Source: Trichostrongylus colubriformis (taxonomy: Eukaryota; Nematoda; Chromadorea; Rhabditida; Trichostrongylidae). From it: a stretch of DNA of 64,000 nt. How positions within the stretch are numbered: position 1 is the stretch's first letter; every line of letters starts with the position of its first letter. Under the pieces are notes generated by a model. The model was not told the DNA's origin, did not search any database, and was given only the letters and a program-made list of their open reading frames with translations. Position numbers and translations under genes: made by a program. This document shows, in pieces, positions 1-12,130 of this stretch. The stretch is taken from assembly GCA_963978905.1 (NCBI GenBank), contig OZ022260.1, positions 16,915,725 through 16,979,724 on the forward strand, in the 5' to 3' direction.

Positions 1-820
1 GCTAAACCACGCACTGTGCGCCGGGTTTTTCTTCGGCAACACGCGGGGTCAGACACCAGACAGGTCAGAGTACGCGACGCCAAAGCTCCTTCTCCGAAAA
101 GGCTCAGGCAAATCCGAGAGACCCAGGCGGCGAAGGACGACATAGACGCAGGGTTACGCAATCACGGCCGGCGAACAGTGCGTGCATCAGCTGCGATCAA
201 AGCAGTCGGGGCAAAATCTCACAGGAATCTGAGTTCCGTTAATTCACAAAAACAAATGTGATCAATTCACATCGGTAGTCAATTCAAGGTATTGAAAGAA
301 ATGAGCAGTATAACATAACGACACGACTTCGCTAGAAACGAGAAAATATTGAACGCCCATACCAAATCTAAATGACGATGTACATATAAGAAACAAAAAA
401 CTTACGTCTCAGCCATGTTGACCGTGAATGCAGATGACGGCGTACAAATGGCGCCTAAAATTCCTAACTGTCAAAAATCGATGGGTCATGCCCTCATCTC
501 TGTTGTTGTCAGCGCTCTCTAGTCACGATAGTCCGTATTACACTAGAAATTGCGAAGATTTTTTAAAACGTTACAGTTGAGTAGAACATCCAGCGTATTG
601 ATACTAGAGTCCCTTGAGGTGATAACTCTCCTCCCCCGAGGTGTTCCGGCGAGGCTGCAGCCTCCCGTCAAGCCACGTGCTCCGTCGTCTGCATACTAGC
701 GTGTCCGGCATAGAGTCAGGTTGCCTTTGTGGGTCGTCTCGTCGCCGTCACACTTGCATTTCCGCGGTTCTGTGGCATAATCACGCAAACCTACGCTATC
801 TCTCACTCATTTCCTACTCT
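1..820. other. upstream region of the PKI-like gene
   Basis: The first 240 bases are GC-richer than what follows and are open in one + frame (16-261), but the composition suggests no known protein and I do not call it. From about 250 to 600 the sequence is AT-rich with no recognisable element. The stretch 600-820 directly precedes the PKI-like start codon and presumably holds its 5' untranslated region. No clear TATA box or trans-splice acceptor stands next to the ATG; a pyrimidine-rich run lies just before it. Confidence 0.3.
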
Positions 821-1045
821 ATGGGTGAACTCGAGGCTGAGAGTGACACATTGGAGCATTTTGTGGCTTCTGGACGTGCCGGCAGGCGTGATGCACTCCC
901 TCAGATCGACCTCGAAGTGAACGATCCAGGCGCTGCAAAACTTGCCGAACGATTGTCGGATTTATCGGCACGATGTGATGATCATGAAGAATCACATGAT
1001 CGTGATGATTCCACCGAGGCAGGACCATCTCATAATGCCTCCTAG
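821..1045 (+). CDS. cAMP-dependent protein kinase inhibitor (PKI) family protein
   Basis: This ORF encodes 74 residues starting MGELEAESDTLEHFVASGRA. PKI proteins are small heat-stable inhibitors that bind the catalytic subunit of protein kinase A as a pseudosubstrate and carry it out of the nucleus. Seen here: residues 11-22 contain an F-x-x-S-G-R-x-G-R-R-D-A motif, matching the PKI pseudosubstrate in which Ala replaces the phosphorylatable Ser. About 20 residues later a segment LAERLSDLSA resembles the leucine-rich export signal. The acidic tail and overall length match the usual 70-80 residues of the family. The start was chosen because the PKI-like region begins there. The frame is open further upstream (from 641), but that extension is not PKI-like. 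It appears to be a single coding exon, with AATAAA about 500 bp downstream. The family call is secure from the motif; the exact 5' structure is not. Confidence 0.85.
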   Translation: MGELEAESDTLEHFVASGRAGRRDALPQIDLEVNDPGAAKLAERLSDLSARCDDHEESHDRDDSTEAGPSHNAS

Positions 1046-1551
1046 CTCGATTTTGCTTGTGTTCTCAGTGACGTAGTGCTCTCGGTTCACATCGATAAAC
1101 ATCCGACCGATCATTACTCACCCTTTGACGCGCACGCGCTAACAAAGCGCTTCTGTTTTCTGATTGAAGCAGTTACGGGTTACACTTGATCTTCTTGATT
1201 TCTACTTTGACATACGCTTCTTTTAGTTCTGTATTTTAAAGAATGAAATGTGTATTCGTGTGATGAATCTCGTGATTTTTGTTATTTTTTGCTGCACCGT
1301 GACGTGGTCGACGATTGATTCAAGCGAAGTAATCTGTTTTCGTGTATGTCTCGTTTTTATTCTCATAACATAATCTTTTTGTAAATTCACAATAGCAGCT
1401 GTTCTCATTTTATAAATCTTGCCCGCTTGATTACTCAATGCATTTGTTTGCTTCATTAGTGAACTCTAAAATTTATTTCAATTAAGAAACTATTTTGTCT
1501 GAACCTTTTGCTTACTTTGTGAAATTCATGTTTACTTTTTTACATGTCAAC

Positions 1552-1557
1552 AATAAA
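1552..1557 (+). terminator. polyadenylation signal AATAAA
   Basis: A canonical AATAAA lies 507 bp after the PKI-like stop codon, at the end of an AT-rich stretch that would be the 3' untranslated region. No closer canonical signal was noticed on this strand, so it is the best candidate 3' end for that gene. Confidence 0.45.
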
Positions 1558-1575
1558 GTTATGATGTCATACGGT

Positions 1576-2706
1576 GGAATATTTGTTGCTTAGGAATTTG
1601 GACGCGCCACTACGTGGTCGTCACCATAACAACTAGAGGATTTTCCGAGTCACGTAAATAAATAAGGATTTGGAGGATGGCGTAAGCAGTTGATACTCTA
1701 CTTACACTTCCCTGATATAAATTATTCGTTATGATTTGCTCTTATCACAGGTGTAGTGGAGGAGGCATGACGTCACAAAAGCTACGAAAAACAAAATACG
1801 AAAAACTGTGGGAACTGATAAGAGAAATACGAAGTCCAGTGAAATTGAAAAAAATGGTGTCAGGTTTCATAGATGGGAGAACTGAGCACATGACTAACTA
1901 GAAGAACACTAGTTACGTAAAGGTATAATGTAATAAGTGAATATAGGTGTGAGGGTGGAGTTTTAGGCTCGACTTAACTACTCAAGACTGCTATTATAAC
2001 TCATGTCAGTTGTAAATCCAGATCACTTTTTGAATGCTTTGATTTCGTGCTCGATTCAGTGATTCGGGCCAATAAATCGATTTTGATTTTTCGTTGTTTG
2101 TTTCTCTGAATAACGTACCTAACCGCGGCACTCCAACAATCATATTAGTGAGTTCTCGCCGCCAGAGTCTAGCACGAGGTTAGTGAATTTTCGAGAAATA
2201 CGAGCACATTAAGCTTCTCAGACGACCCCTCCCAATTTTTGACAGGGTGTGTTTGGCTACTCAAGTTGTGTCTACGAGACTAACAGGATTTTAAATAGAT
2301 TATATAGAATCGTTACCCAGCTGCATAGTGTGGTTATCGTTTAACCAACTTCTCCAGAACCACTTGTCTGCCCAAAGTCACCAGAAATGGGTGGGTCGTG
2401 GAGGGTTTCTCGAGGATCTTTATTCTCATATACGACCCCTTTTTTTCTCACCGAATGTACGTCTGCTTTGTGAATTGCTCCGCCCTTGCTCGATCATGGC
2501 CTCAACCGTGCACTGAATGTTACATGCCTGTCTTCTCCTACTTATAGAGAGAGGTGCAGAGAGATGGACTGGGAGAATGGGACTAGATGCTGGACACGGG
2601 TTATGAGTCGCTCCCATGTCAGTGCGAGCTTATGCGCCTTATACGCCTATTATAGGATCCTGCATTTGTAATTTTCTCGTAAGCTTGCATTTAGTCATCA
2701 AATATT
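1576..2706. other. intergenic, no gene seen
   Basis: No supportable ORF or structured element was found. The only repeated feature is a short segment at 2402-2436 that recurs near 5089. Confidence 0.35.
2402..2436 (+). repeat. short dispersed repeat, copy 1
   Basis: The block CTCGAGGATCTTT followed by CATATACGACCCC recurs in the same orientation at 5092-5127, with a few substitutions. The two copies share about 35 bases and then diverge. The parent element is unknown. Confidence 0.5.
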
Positions 2707-2716
2707 TCAGTAGAAA

Positions 2717-2947
2717 ATGGTTTGTGGCCTCAAAATGTGTTATATGAGACTGAAGCAAGTCTGCAGTCTGCCTGTCAACAAAGTTTACGGCGCCCTCCAA
2801 CAATTGCGTGAACTTCTTACAAGAAGGTTGATTGATGACGTAAGAGCTTACAACGAAGTGATTGTTGTCGCAAAAACAAAAATGACGCAGGGAAGCGCTG
2901 TAAAACTGAGGGTGGCAGAGTACAGCTCAGTTGTAAGGCCATTGTAA
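2717..2947 (+). CDS. possible small gene or first exon, unknown protein
   Basis: The ATG lies six bases after an acceptor-like ATATTTCAG, an arrangement expected of a spliced-leader trans-splice site. The ORF encodes 76 residues. Residues 18-41 form a plausible amphipathic helix (KVYGALQQLRELLTRRLIDD). A donor-like GTAAGAG at 2840 could end a 123-bp, phase-0 first exon at that point, in which case the rest of the ORF is intron. I recognise no family. Support comes only from composition and the splice-like context, so this may be a chance ORF. Confidence 0.3.
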   Translation: MVCGLKMCYMRLKQVCSLPVNKVYGALQQLRELLTRRLIDDVRAYNEVIVVAKTKMTQGSAVKLRVAEYSSVVRPL

Positions 2948-5900
2948 CAGCAAAATCTCGGCAGAGTCCATCTCTACTGGAACCTTTTCACTTTTTGAAA
3001 CGCGATTAATTCAATTTTACGTATGGGCGTATTGTATCATACTTATCAGTTAAGAACAATTTCATGGGAACCCAGGTGTGTATTAATGGTGCTTAAAATG
3101 TTATTGAATGTCATGGCTTGTTCACCAGTCATGAATCAAGGAAATTGAAAGCAAAGCCGGTGGTTCGTCAACCAAGTCCCTTATCCTTGCAACTGATTTT
3201 AAGCGCAACAAAAACACGGGATTTACTCTTCAGTTGGAATGAAATCGGAGCTGTTAAATAGTGCGACTGTGTGAAAAAGCGAAAAACGAAGTGGCTAAAA
3301 ACTGAAGAGTGGGGAACATTTCTCTAATTAGTTTCGGCTTAGGTATGTGTTGCGTTGCTCACACGGGTCTGTGACATGCCTACCACACCACATTATGTAC
3401 ACGCTCGCTTAGAGGCGGATGTCGTTCAAAGGGAAGTCAGCCGCCCCGGTTAGGACTTCTTCTCCTCTCATTCGAGCTAATTTTCTGCTTAGCTGTTTTG
3501 CAAACACTTAATATTAATGTCCTCGCATCAGCACTTAACCAGCTGAAACTTAAATTTTTTATCTGGAAATTCGAAAATTCATCGATCAGGCTCTGCGAAA
3601 TCCATGTTCCTCGCTTCCAATTTCGGAACAACCTGTCTCATAGCTGACATTGAAAATCGTGTAATTAAGTAGCAGATGTCAGCAATTGCTGAGGGCGTGG
3701 TAAAGAAATTGGCCGAATACTATCTGGGCGAAAAGGAGATTCTTCCTGATCTGATGTCTCAATTTTGAATCTGCGCCTTTTTACGGCTGGGGGAATAGAA
3801 GCTATTTCACAGGAGACTATTTTAGATCCATATGTTTGTCGAGTTAGCGTTTAGGCAGCAGTTCTAAATATACACGCCGCTGGCATAGCTGTACTTTTTC
3901 CGGGTCTGGCAATCGTCTAAACGCAGACCCATGCATTATTGAACAACATCACCTTGGATCGACAGTCAGTGGAAAACGACTTGCTATTTCGGAACAAATT
4001 AGCTTGAATAAGGGACCCGACTGGTGAGGCCTGATCGCTAAAGCCCCGAAACTGCTAACACAGCCACTACATATCTTGCTCTTTGTGGCCGAGTGATCCG
4101 CGAAATCCTCAGATCGCGAGACCGGTGAGGAACAGAGCTCACAATTATCACTTCTGACATTACGATCAGTACCTCTTTCGACCGTTGCCGGAAAATGACC
4201 TACTTCTGACTTCTAAGCTTAGAGTCTTCTTTCTTTATCAAACTAAGGCTCCAAATATGTATAGGAAAAATGCAGCACATGGGAGAAGCTCGTCAATTTT
4301 CAAACCGGAACTCCATGTTTATAGGAACCCTTGCAAACTTCTGCTGAAGTTTATTGAGCTTTTCCGTGATTTTGCATGTTTCTTAAAACATTTAAAAGTA
4401 TTTGAATGGGTTTCGTTAAACAATTCAGTGAATTCCGAATGGATCGTTTTAATACCAGAAGCTAAAAGTAGCAAAAACGAAAGGCATTCTATCCAGAGAA
4501 TCATCAGAAGTAGCCGTTCCATTCCACAGAAAAAAACAGTGGAAAAAGGCATGTGAGTACAAAAAGTCTGAATCGTTATCTGCAAAGACAGTGAATGGTC
4601 GCTGAACTTGATGGCCTACGAGCTATCAATGATTGTTTTTAAGTCATGGAACCTATAGGGTCTGCAAGAAATACTATATAGACGAGGAAAGTACAGCTTC
4701 ATTGGCTCGAGGTGCTGCCAAAACTCTGTCAATTTGGTGCTCAAGCTTGGGCGAAATGAACATATATTTCTTTATAGTCAGCAGAGTGGGATGCTACCTA
4801 TCGCAAAAGACAATCAATGGAAAAATGTTGCTATTTACATAAGTAGTAGTGGGCTTCACTGTTGAAGCAATGTGCGCACCCACATAACTTTGAAAATTTT
4901 GTGCATAAATAGAATACACGGCGTACACTGGAGGAACTGATCAAGGGAAGCCTTGATCGTTCATTCAACAGCTCAGACCTAATGCTCACTTTCATTCTTC
5001 AACCAAATTCTCCCGATTCTGCTCAGGGAGAGAAAAACTGCCTTCAGTTAGTGGAAAGCTGTTATTCGTAAGCGAATGACTACGCTGAGGATTCCTCGAG
5101 GATCTTTGTCCCCTTATACGACCCCGTTGAACTCGTCTTTGAAATATGTAATCTGACTGTAAATAGCAGATTAGACTGTGATGTCCTCAAAGAACATTAT
5201 CAGAATATGCGTTTTTTGAACTTCAGAACAACATCAAAAATTCCAGCTCGTTACCCGAGCTTCCATATGCGATATATTTCATCCTGCTCAGCACTTCACG
5301 CGTCTCCGTATGCAGGATTCCCGCAGGGAAACAAGTTTGAGTATTCATAGCTGCTGTCCCTCAATGTCGGCATCAATAATTCGAAAGAGCGGTTATCGGT
5401 CATCATCATCTTCGCTCAAGGCGATTCACGGAAGCTCCAAGGTTTTACTCGTCTTCACAAACATCATCATACAATCTAAATAGTTATAGACGCAAATATT
5501 AGAATATTTCATTCCTTTTTCTTATTTTCTGGGAATCTTGCACTTGACTGCCACATCATAACACATGTGCAACGTTCAAGGCACTAAAAACATGGAAGCG
5601 AAAAAAGTTTTGACCCTTCAAGCGATGATGGATGTCATATGACTCCACCAACGAGAGTTGGCCCGTGGATGCAGATTACGCATACGTTTTAAAATTACTT
5701 AGAATTTCTGACTAAAAGTAGAAGCCAGCCCAATCCCATGATAGACGTCATATTTTATCTCAAGACTCCACCTTATCCGCACGGAGCTCGCAATAAAATC
5801 AGTTTGACTTTCGGCTTATCATTTCTATGGTCGGCCCGTAGGGTAGCCCTGAAATGAGTGAGCTCCCACTCATACAACGGTATTCAGCCCTTTGGTTTGA

Positions 5901-6937
5901 TGACATCATGCCGGGAACCACACCACAATTTTTTGGGCATGACACGAACAGTCTGAGAAATGCTCATACATACCAAATAATCTTTTGTCATTTGCATCAC
6001 CGCGCCAACCATCAGCGAGACTGGAGAGACTTGCATGATTCAACTAGCAGTCTTCGTAGTCCCGAAATAGTTGAGTTCCAACTCAATGAATGAACGGTCT
6101 CGTGGGTATGTGAAAATAAGGCGAAGTTATGTAAACTGCCAATTGTCTGGAGCAATTTTCAATGCAATCAGTAAATTTGAACGGTGGGTGAGAATTGCTC
6201 CTCGTTGCTCTCATGGTTTCCACCTGCACGCGTATTCGGTGTATCGTCACAAGCTACATATGTATGTCCCGGAGCAGTAATCGTAGAGAGGGTGAATATG
6301 GGAGGGTATTCTCAATACCTACAGCAAACCCATATACATATAAGCTATCCTACTTGCTCTTGGGTGCCAGTGGGCAAAGACCATCGAAGGACAGTAAGCA
6401 GTTACTTTCACAGTTCGCACTGCACTTGACATGACCGAATAGTGATGCGCAAAACCTCAAATTAATTGAATAATGACACATTATTGGTTAAGTATATCTG
6501 CATGCTCATTTTCTTCAATTCCTTCTCTTGCCAAAACGGGAATGAGGGGTGGTGGTTCAGTTTGTGGGGAAAGTGTGGGCAAGTGCGAATTTTCCACACA
6601 TCGTTGCGTGCCCCTCTCCCGTGAAGGTTTTATCCATACCGTATAAAAAACTCGAGCGGAAATTTTACCCATGTATACTGAAAATCCAACTAAATTTACG
6701 ACGGACACTCAAGCACATTTCCGGCGAATTTCCGATTCTCGTCATCGAATGCGTCGTAGAAGCGAGGATCGCAAGAGGGGCTCAGGTGACCCACAGGGAG
6801 CGAAATATTCATTTCAATAATGAGGGTCAATACTGCTTGACGTTGCTTGCACAAATTTTTTCGTGAAACCTCAAAGGTATTCAGTGGTCTTTGAAAATTT
6901 GATTGGATTTCTTCTTGCCTCACAATATAACTACAGT
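2948..6937. other. about 4 kb without a supportable gene
   Basis: Short ORFs occur on both strands (for example 4185-4556 +, which ends near a GTGAGTAC donor-like site), but none shows a recognisable domain or convincing exon borders. The second copy of the CTCGAGGATCTTT repeat lies at 5092-5127. Otherwise this is AT-rich intergenic sequence. Confidence 0.3.
5092..5127 (+). repeat. short dispersed repeat, copy 2
   Basis: Same orientation as the copy at 2402-2436, sharing CTCGAGGATCTTT and TATACGACCCC. It marks a dispersed family whose full extent cannot be drawn from two diverged copies. Confidence 0.5.
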
Positions 6938-7096
6938 CCATTTCGGAGTGCCTGATAGGGCGTGGCCTACGGACTTGGGTGGGAGTGTATCAAACCCTCT
7001 AACTCCGCCACACACTCTCACTCTTGCTACGCACTCACCCTCGCCACTCACCCATGTCCGCAGGCCACGCCCTATCAAAGGTTCCGAAATGGAGTA
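6938..7096. mobile_element. small inverted-repeat element (MITE)
   Basis: Left arm 6938-6981 and right arm 7050-7096 are inverted copies. The core TGATAGGGCGTGGCCT is identical in both arms and continues as CGGAC[T/A]TGGGTG with two mismatches. Outside it, TCCATTTCGGA is also mirrored. About 70 bases of CT-rich spacer lie between the arms. There is no coding capacity, so a non-autonomous DNA transposon is the simplest reading. No target duplication was identified, so the outer limits are approximate. Confidence 0.65.
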
Positions 7097-8550
7097 TACC
7101 CACCTTTGCAAAACTGTCTCAAAGTATTTGTGGGACATCACTGATATGAGGGATCTGTCGGATCGTGGACTGAGAACCTACACACAATGTCCGTGCTTCA
7201 GCGTTGATCCGTTTCTCACTGGAATGAGCCACAGGTGCTATCGCGGTCATCCCACCATGAACATTATTTTTACCTTAGTCCAGTGGAAGGAAGTAGCCAC
7301 ATATTTTCTTCATTAAGGCTTAGGCAACTATATACGCCTGGATGTGCAAACTGACCCTTCAAAGATTTGCTCCGAAATGTTTAAATGTGCAACTATATGT
7401 CCCTCCACCTCATTGCGACAGCACCGAGCACGGCATTCTGATCCCATTCCGTACCACCTATCAGTGGTATTGACCCACACTCTCGATTGGCCCTAGTTGC
7501 GAGGGCCAGCCGATGAACCATCAGCTGTCGTATTTTCAATCTGTCATTAACGCATCCACCCCGAAAACATGGAAAGCTACTTTGAGCGGTCACTGGTACA
7601 GGACTTGTGAACCCTGGGTTATAATATTGGGAGCGCGCCATTCGTCGCTACATCACTGCTTCTTATAATGTTAATTACACGTGCGTTATACAATTTTTTT
7701 TTGCAATTCTATGGCAATACACAACCTTTTCACTGGCATGAGCCTGTTAACCTCCATAAGCTTTAGGTGCGATTGATTAGTTAGAGTCTCCACCGGTCTC
7801 CGAATGTCTTTCCACTCAGTGATGGAGCTGTGCTCTTCGTCATTTCTCCATTTCACTTTCTCGGTTAATCTCCAGGAAATTATCTGGCAATGGCTTCAAC
7901 TTTGGAATTTTGAGTGCATCGGTGCCCCCATTGAATCCCTGGAATACGCGGACCTTCCTAAAATTCAGGGTCGGATCACAGCCCTTGTACTAGTTGGATT
8001 TTTAGAGAACTGTTGTTAATGTTTGATTCGTTTATTACGTAGCTTCATGCCTGTGGGTGGAAGATCCATTCACTCACTACATCAAAGGTCTCACAAGTTC
8101 CTCCAACATAAGATAATATAGTTGAGAAGCTCGAATTTTATAGTATTTTTTTTTACTATTATTTCTATTTTTCCATACATCACTGTGACGCTAGCAAATG
8201 GTGAGCAAGTTTGTTTCAGCAGGAAGAAATTATCTCATCTAGGTTCGGTTCAAATAATCGATCTATTCACAAAACTTTACTTGCCTTCTTGTTTTTATGT
8301 CTGAAAGGGCAAGGCGCAAGGTGCGCACTTTGAGCACTCAGAACTGGTTCCTGAATGAGAGCGTCAAGGAAACAATTTCGGAAATAATGAAATCGACACT
8401 GAAGGTGCTAGAGGCAAACGTTTAGTGAAATGTAAATTGAATAAGGGGACAAATCTATCAAATTGCAGCAAGTGGGGAATTTTTACAAGGTTCCTCGAAA
8501 ATGCCCTTTCGCTTTCTGGCAGCTCTTATATAGGCATCACCAGCCAGACG
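7097..8550. other. no gene seen
   Basis: AT-rich sequence with only short ORFs lacking recognisable features or strong splice borders. At 7313-7330 an AAGGCTTAGGCA block resembles sequence at 26126-26150, hinting at an old dispersed repeat. Confidence 0.3.
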
Positions 8551-8560
8551 AGCACTCTCG

Positions 8561-8795
8561 GGTGTGTAACCTTATGTCAGAATTTCGCATCGCGCACATC
8601 GCAAACGAAGCAATGCGGACGAGCTATAGGCGTCATGTTGTTGGGTCCCGAAGCGATTACAAGTAAACTGCGTATCGCGCCCCTAGCAATACCATGTAAT
8701 CGTTCTAAGACCCAACAACCGCGACGCGTATACGCACACACTGCGTCGCATGCCGCTTGTCGTCGTGCGAAATCCTGACATAAGGGTACACATCC
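8561..8795. mobile_element. fold-back element with 10-bp target duplication (Mutator-like MITE)
   Basis: The element begins GGTGTGTAACCTTATGTCAG and ends with the inverted form CTGACATAAGGGTACACATCC (one insertion). Inverted similarity continues inward through AATTTCGC and TGTTGTTGGGTC, giving arms of about 90-100 bp around a short centre. Both sides are flanked by the direct repeat AGCACTCTCG (8551-8560 and 8796-8805). A 9-11 bp duplication is characteristic of Mutator-like transposons, so a non-autonomous MULE derivative is the likely identity. It is GC-rich relative to its surroundings and encodes no protein. Confidence 0.75.
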
Positions 8796-8805
8796 AGCAC
8801 TCTCG

Positions 8806-11272
8806 AACGTTCCAGCACTGTTTCGGAACTTCAGCGGTAATTGATTTTTGTCGAACTAATCATGATCTTGTTGGACCGAGCCGATTAATTCTGCATTTCG
8901 TGAGCGCTGTTTCATTCACATTAAGGACAAATGGGTCTTAAGCAGGCATGTTGGGCCACATTAGGAACGTGCCGTTAGGAAGGGAATTTCACGTGGCCGC
9001 GTGTGGCACGCGGCGCAATGGATGCAAGCTAAAGGTGTCGTATTAGTTGGTTATGAGGTGATCACGCCTAAAGTAAGATGTAAAACAGTCAGTGGTTCAG
9101 GGCACAACTAATACACGCTCCTAATTTGTACACATCGGAACGCACGGTGGACACCGCGATGCGTATATCTGCCCTAGTGGCACACCACCTTGCCACATTA
9201 TTAACGTTTTGCCTCGGAGTTTGTCTAGAACAATATCCTATTGATTCTCACCACCTGACCTGGCAAGGAATTGCTCGAGTTTTTCTAAACGAAATATGTA
9301 TAAAGCTCAAATGTTCATATAAAGTGTAAAATAGTTCTCTTTGCACAAGGGCAGAGCAGAGCTGGTTAATGAGGAGTTAATTCAATGAGGGTGGGATACC
9401 CTTTCACGACTCCCCAGGGAATGGAGCGTCCCTCTTTGTGCAAGCATAAAGCCACTAATACCAAGAGCTCTCAGAACATACAAAGGATCAGCTCAAACGC
9501 TTTGCAAATCATGGCGAAAAAGCTCTTAAATTAAACTGAACTTTTATTTCAGAGCAATTTGGAATTTTATTCATCTTTTTTTTCATTTTCCGGTGTACTG
9601 GTGGTCATGTGAGATAAGGCTGTTTTTTAAAGCTCTCTTCTAAAGATTTTACACGACGCGATTCAAACGGCGTCCATAGAAATAAAAAACGATGCAATCT
9701 GACATGCAGATGGCGTTTTATGGGAGCAGTAGGTGAGATTTATGTGTAGTACCAAGAAAGTGCATGTACGAACGGAATTTAATATAACGAACTTGCCCCA
9801 TCACCACGATTTGCTCTGAGGCTATGCCTTCAAGCAAAACTGGGATGGCCGTACTACCTACTAAACATTCTTCTCACGGTTTTCGCCTTATTAATTCTTC
9901 GGATCTCAGTTTTTCCTACAGATTTTCAAGGAGAATTTCTCTAAATCATGATATATGTATGTAGGTGCCATACGCTTCACGTGAAGCTTCAGGAGTTTCC
10001 CAGCGTTTTGAAGGATTTTTACTCCAATCAACCATACTTAGTTGTAGTCACCAGTTGTAGTCAATTGAGAAGTTGAGAAGTGCAAACATAGAAAAACCTG
10101 TGCGTCATCGCGCTGAATCCATTGAATTTGTGATGGAGATATCTGGAAGGATAAAAACGGTAACTCAAGTTTCGGTCAATTCTCGTGCGCCATTTCAACG
10201 GTCTAACGATTTTTGAAGTCAAGGGTGAGGGTCATTTCTAGTGTTCGTAACGGGCTTCTCCATCACTCATGTATGTATTTTCCCGCTTATTGCTGGCCTG
10301 AATCGTCTCCCTTGATGCTCATCCCACCTGGCTCTTAAGAATGCCATTCTTAGATAGCTAGTGCTTTTAAATAAAAGTAGAAAAGAACCCACGAACAATT
10401 CTATTTGCACCGAGCATTTTCAAGTTCAGTGCATAAGGTTCGTGATTTCAAAAGTTGGTATATACTCCTGGCATTTACCAAATAAAAATGGAGTAGTGAC
10501 CATATTCTCATAGAATGGTCAGCTGATCGGGTGTGTCTCGTGAAAAATAATTTCATTTCTGAAAGAATGTGTATGGATAAGTGAAAAGGTGGAGTGATAA
10601 AGCGAGGAAGTCAAGTATATAAATGATGTAAATATTTTTATTATTGTTATTACAATAAGTGTTCCGCCAACCAATCTCGAAAGGCACAAACTAATCAAGC
10701 AACTTACAATTATTGTTAATATTTGCTGGTGTGTTTACGCCATCTTCCATGGTGCCGTATTTTCACCTTTGCTTTGTGGTTACCAAAACTGTTGCTCACG
10801 TTAGTGAGGAAAAGAAGCAGATGCATTGCTTCGTATGGCAACTCTAATCATTTCCAAGATTCTCATTTTTCTGGTGTCTATGCATTTGCACGAGATACAT
10901 GTAGAAGGGCATTTTTTGCTTTCAACGATATCCTTCTCTCGTCCACCCATTCACATGAGCATTATTAAATATATATGCACAGCATGCACTCTGAATATTT
11001 TGTGGAGAAAATCGAGCGCGCAAAGCAAGGGATGTCGTTGAGCAAAATTTGGCATTATACCGATTTCCTGAAAGTAATAGGCTATTGGTACAATAATTCC
11101 CTGCCCAGTATTATATGTTTGAGAAGGGTTGCAAATTGGTGCGCTAGTGAACAAGTTATCTTGAGATGTTTATATAGCCAGGAAAGAAGGCATCCGCAGT
11201 TTTGGCTGTGGAGCACGACTGCCTTATCGATAAGGTCAAGCGCATCTGTAACGTGTGGCTTTGAAACATTGT
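8806..11272. other. about 2.5 kb without a supportable gene
   Basis: Only short ORFs without domains are present. The part from about 9350 to 10700 is AT-rich and featureless by eye. Confidence 0.3.
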
Positions 11273-11520
11273 AAGGCCGCGGTTATACTTTACGCACACG
11301 TCATTTGAGGAAGTTGTCGAATTCGAATTTTGGCACAGTGCCAGACTATGCCGTACTCGAATTTGAGCTCCTGAGCTCTCGCCACGATCACCATACTATA
11401 GCGCGGTTGGATCGAGCGTTTTGCAAACGAAGCACGATACCAGATTGAAGCCGAGACCTGCGTCGATTTGACGACGACACCGGCGGTACCGGCGTCGGTG
11501 CATAAAGTATGACCGCGGCC
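11273..11520. mobile_element. PIF-like MITE related to the 60514 palindrome
   Basis: The ends are inverted copies: the left reads AGGCCGCGGTTATACTTTAC and the right, reversed, AGGCCGCGGTCATACTTTAT. The right arm also carries a GGTACCGGCGTC stretch resembling the centre of the perfect palindrome at 60514-60601. The roughly 250-bp element has an unrelated middle and no coding capacity. TAA precedes it, but the right flank TGG does not match, so the target duplication is decayed or altered. Confidence 0.7.
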
Positions 11521-11991
11521 TGGTGCGCTCATTGGAAGGCTACCCAGGAACCCAGGAGATTGTTCTATGAGTCCAATTATATCAGTTCGACATTACGCAT
11601 TTGAAGTTCGGAGATGTTTTCATTGTGCATATGCGCATGCCAGCTACTCCATTCGAGCCATGTGTCTGTGACCTCGTCCATGAGCGATCAATGATATATC
11701 CATAGCAATGGCATGCCTTTATGCACTTTGTGACATGTCCCCAGATTCAGTGAAACCCGTTTATGGAGGGGCAGAAATGTGGCGGCTTTGATTGTGAGCT
11801 GCCGGAGCGCTTTATTCGCGAACAATAACTCAATTACGACCGCCCACCATTATCAAGTCTTGAGCCGGAAACGCCATCCGATCGAGTTTTTGTCACCTTC
11901 TCCTACGGCTCTAAACGTTGCAAATCTTACCGTTTGTGCCAGGATTTATTTTAGCTCTTGTGCCTTGTTAAATGGAAAATAGGCGGAACTA

Positions 11992-12130
11992 TATAAAGCA
12001 CTCCAACCATTGTTACATTATTACGATGAGATTTGCGTAAGTAATCCACTTGACCCACTCTCTTTTCATGTCCTTTGATGATTACCAATAAATCTAGAGC
12101 TGTCCGAGCTGATTGTCTATGCGTTCGCTT
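11992..12130 (+). other. TATA-like box followed by possible minimal exon (weak)
   Basis: CTATATAAAGC precedes, by about 35 bases, a short ATG segment (MRFA) interrupted by a GTAAGTA donor. A TCTAG acceptor follows about 55 bases later and keeps a frame open into an ORF that looks like chance. The layout resembles a small gene start, but the following protein sequence is unconvincing and no family is recognised. Confidence 0.12.

Noticed and set aside
4185..4556. 123-codon + strand ORF ending near a GTGAGTAC donor-like site
   Set aside because: No acceptor of quality, no domain, and the opposite strand is open over the same region.
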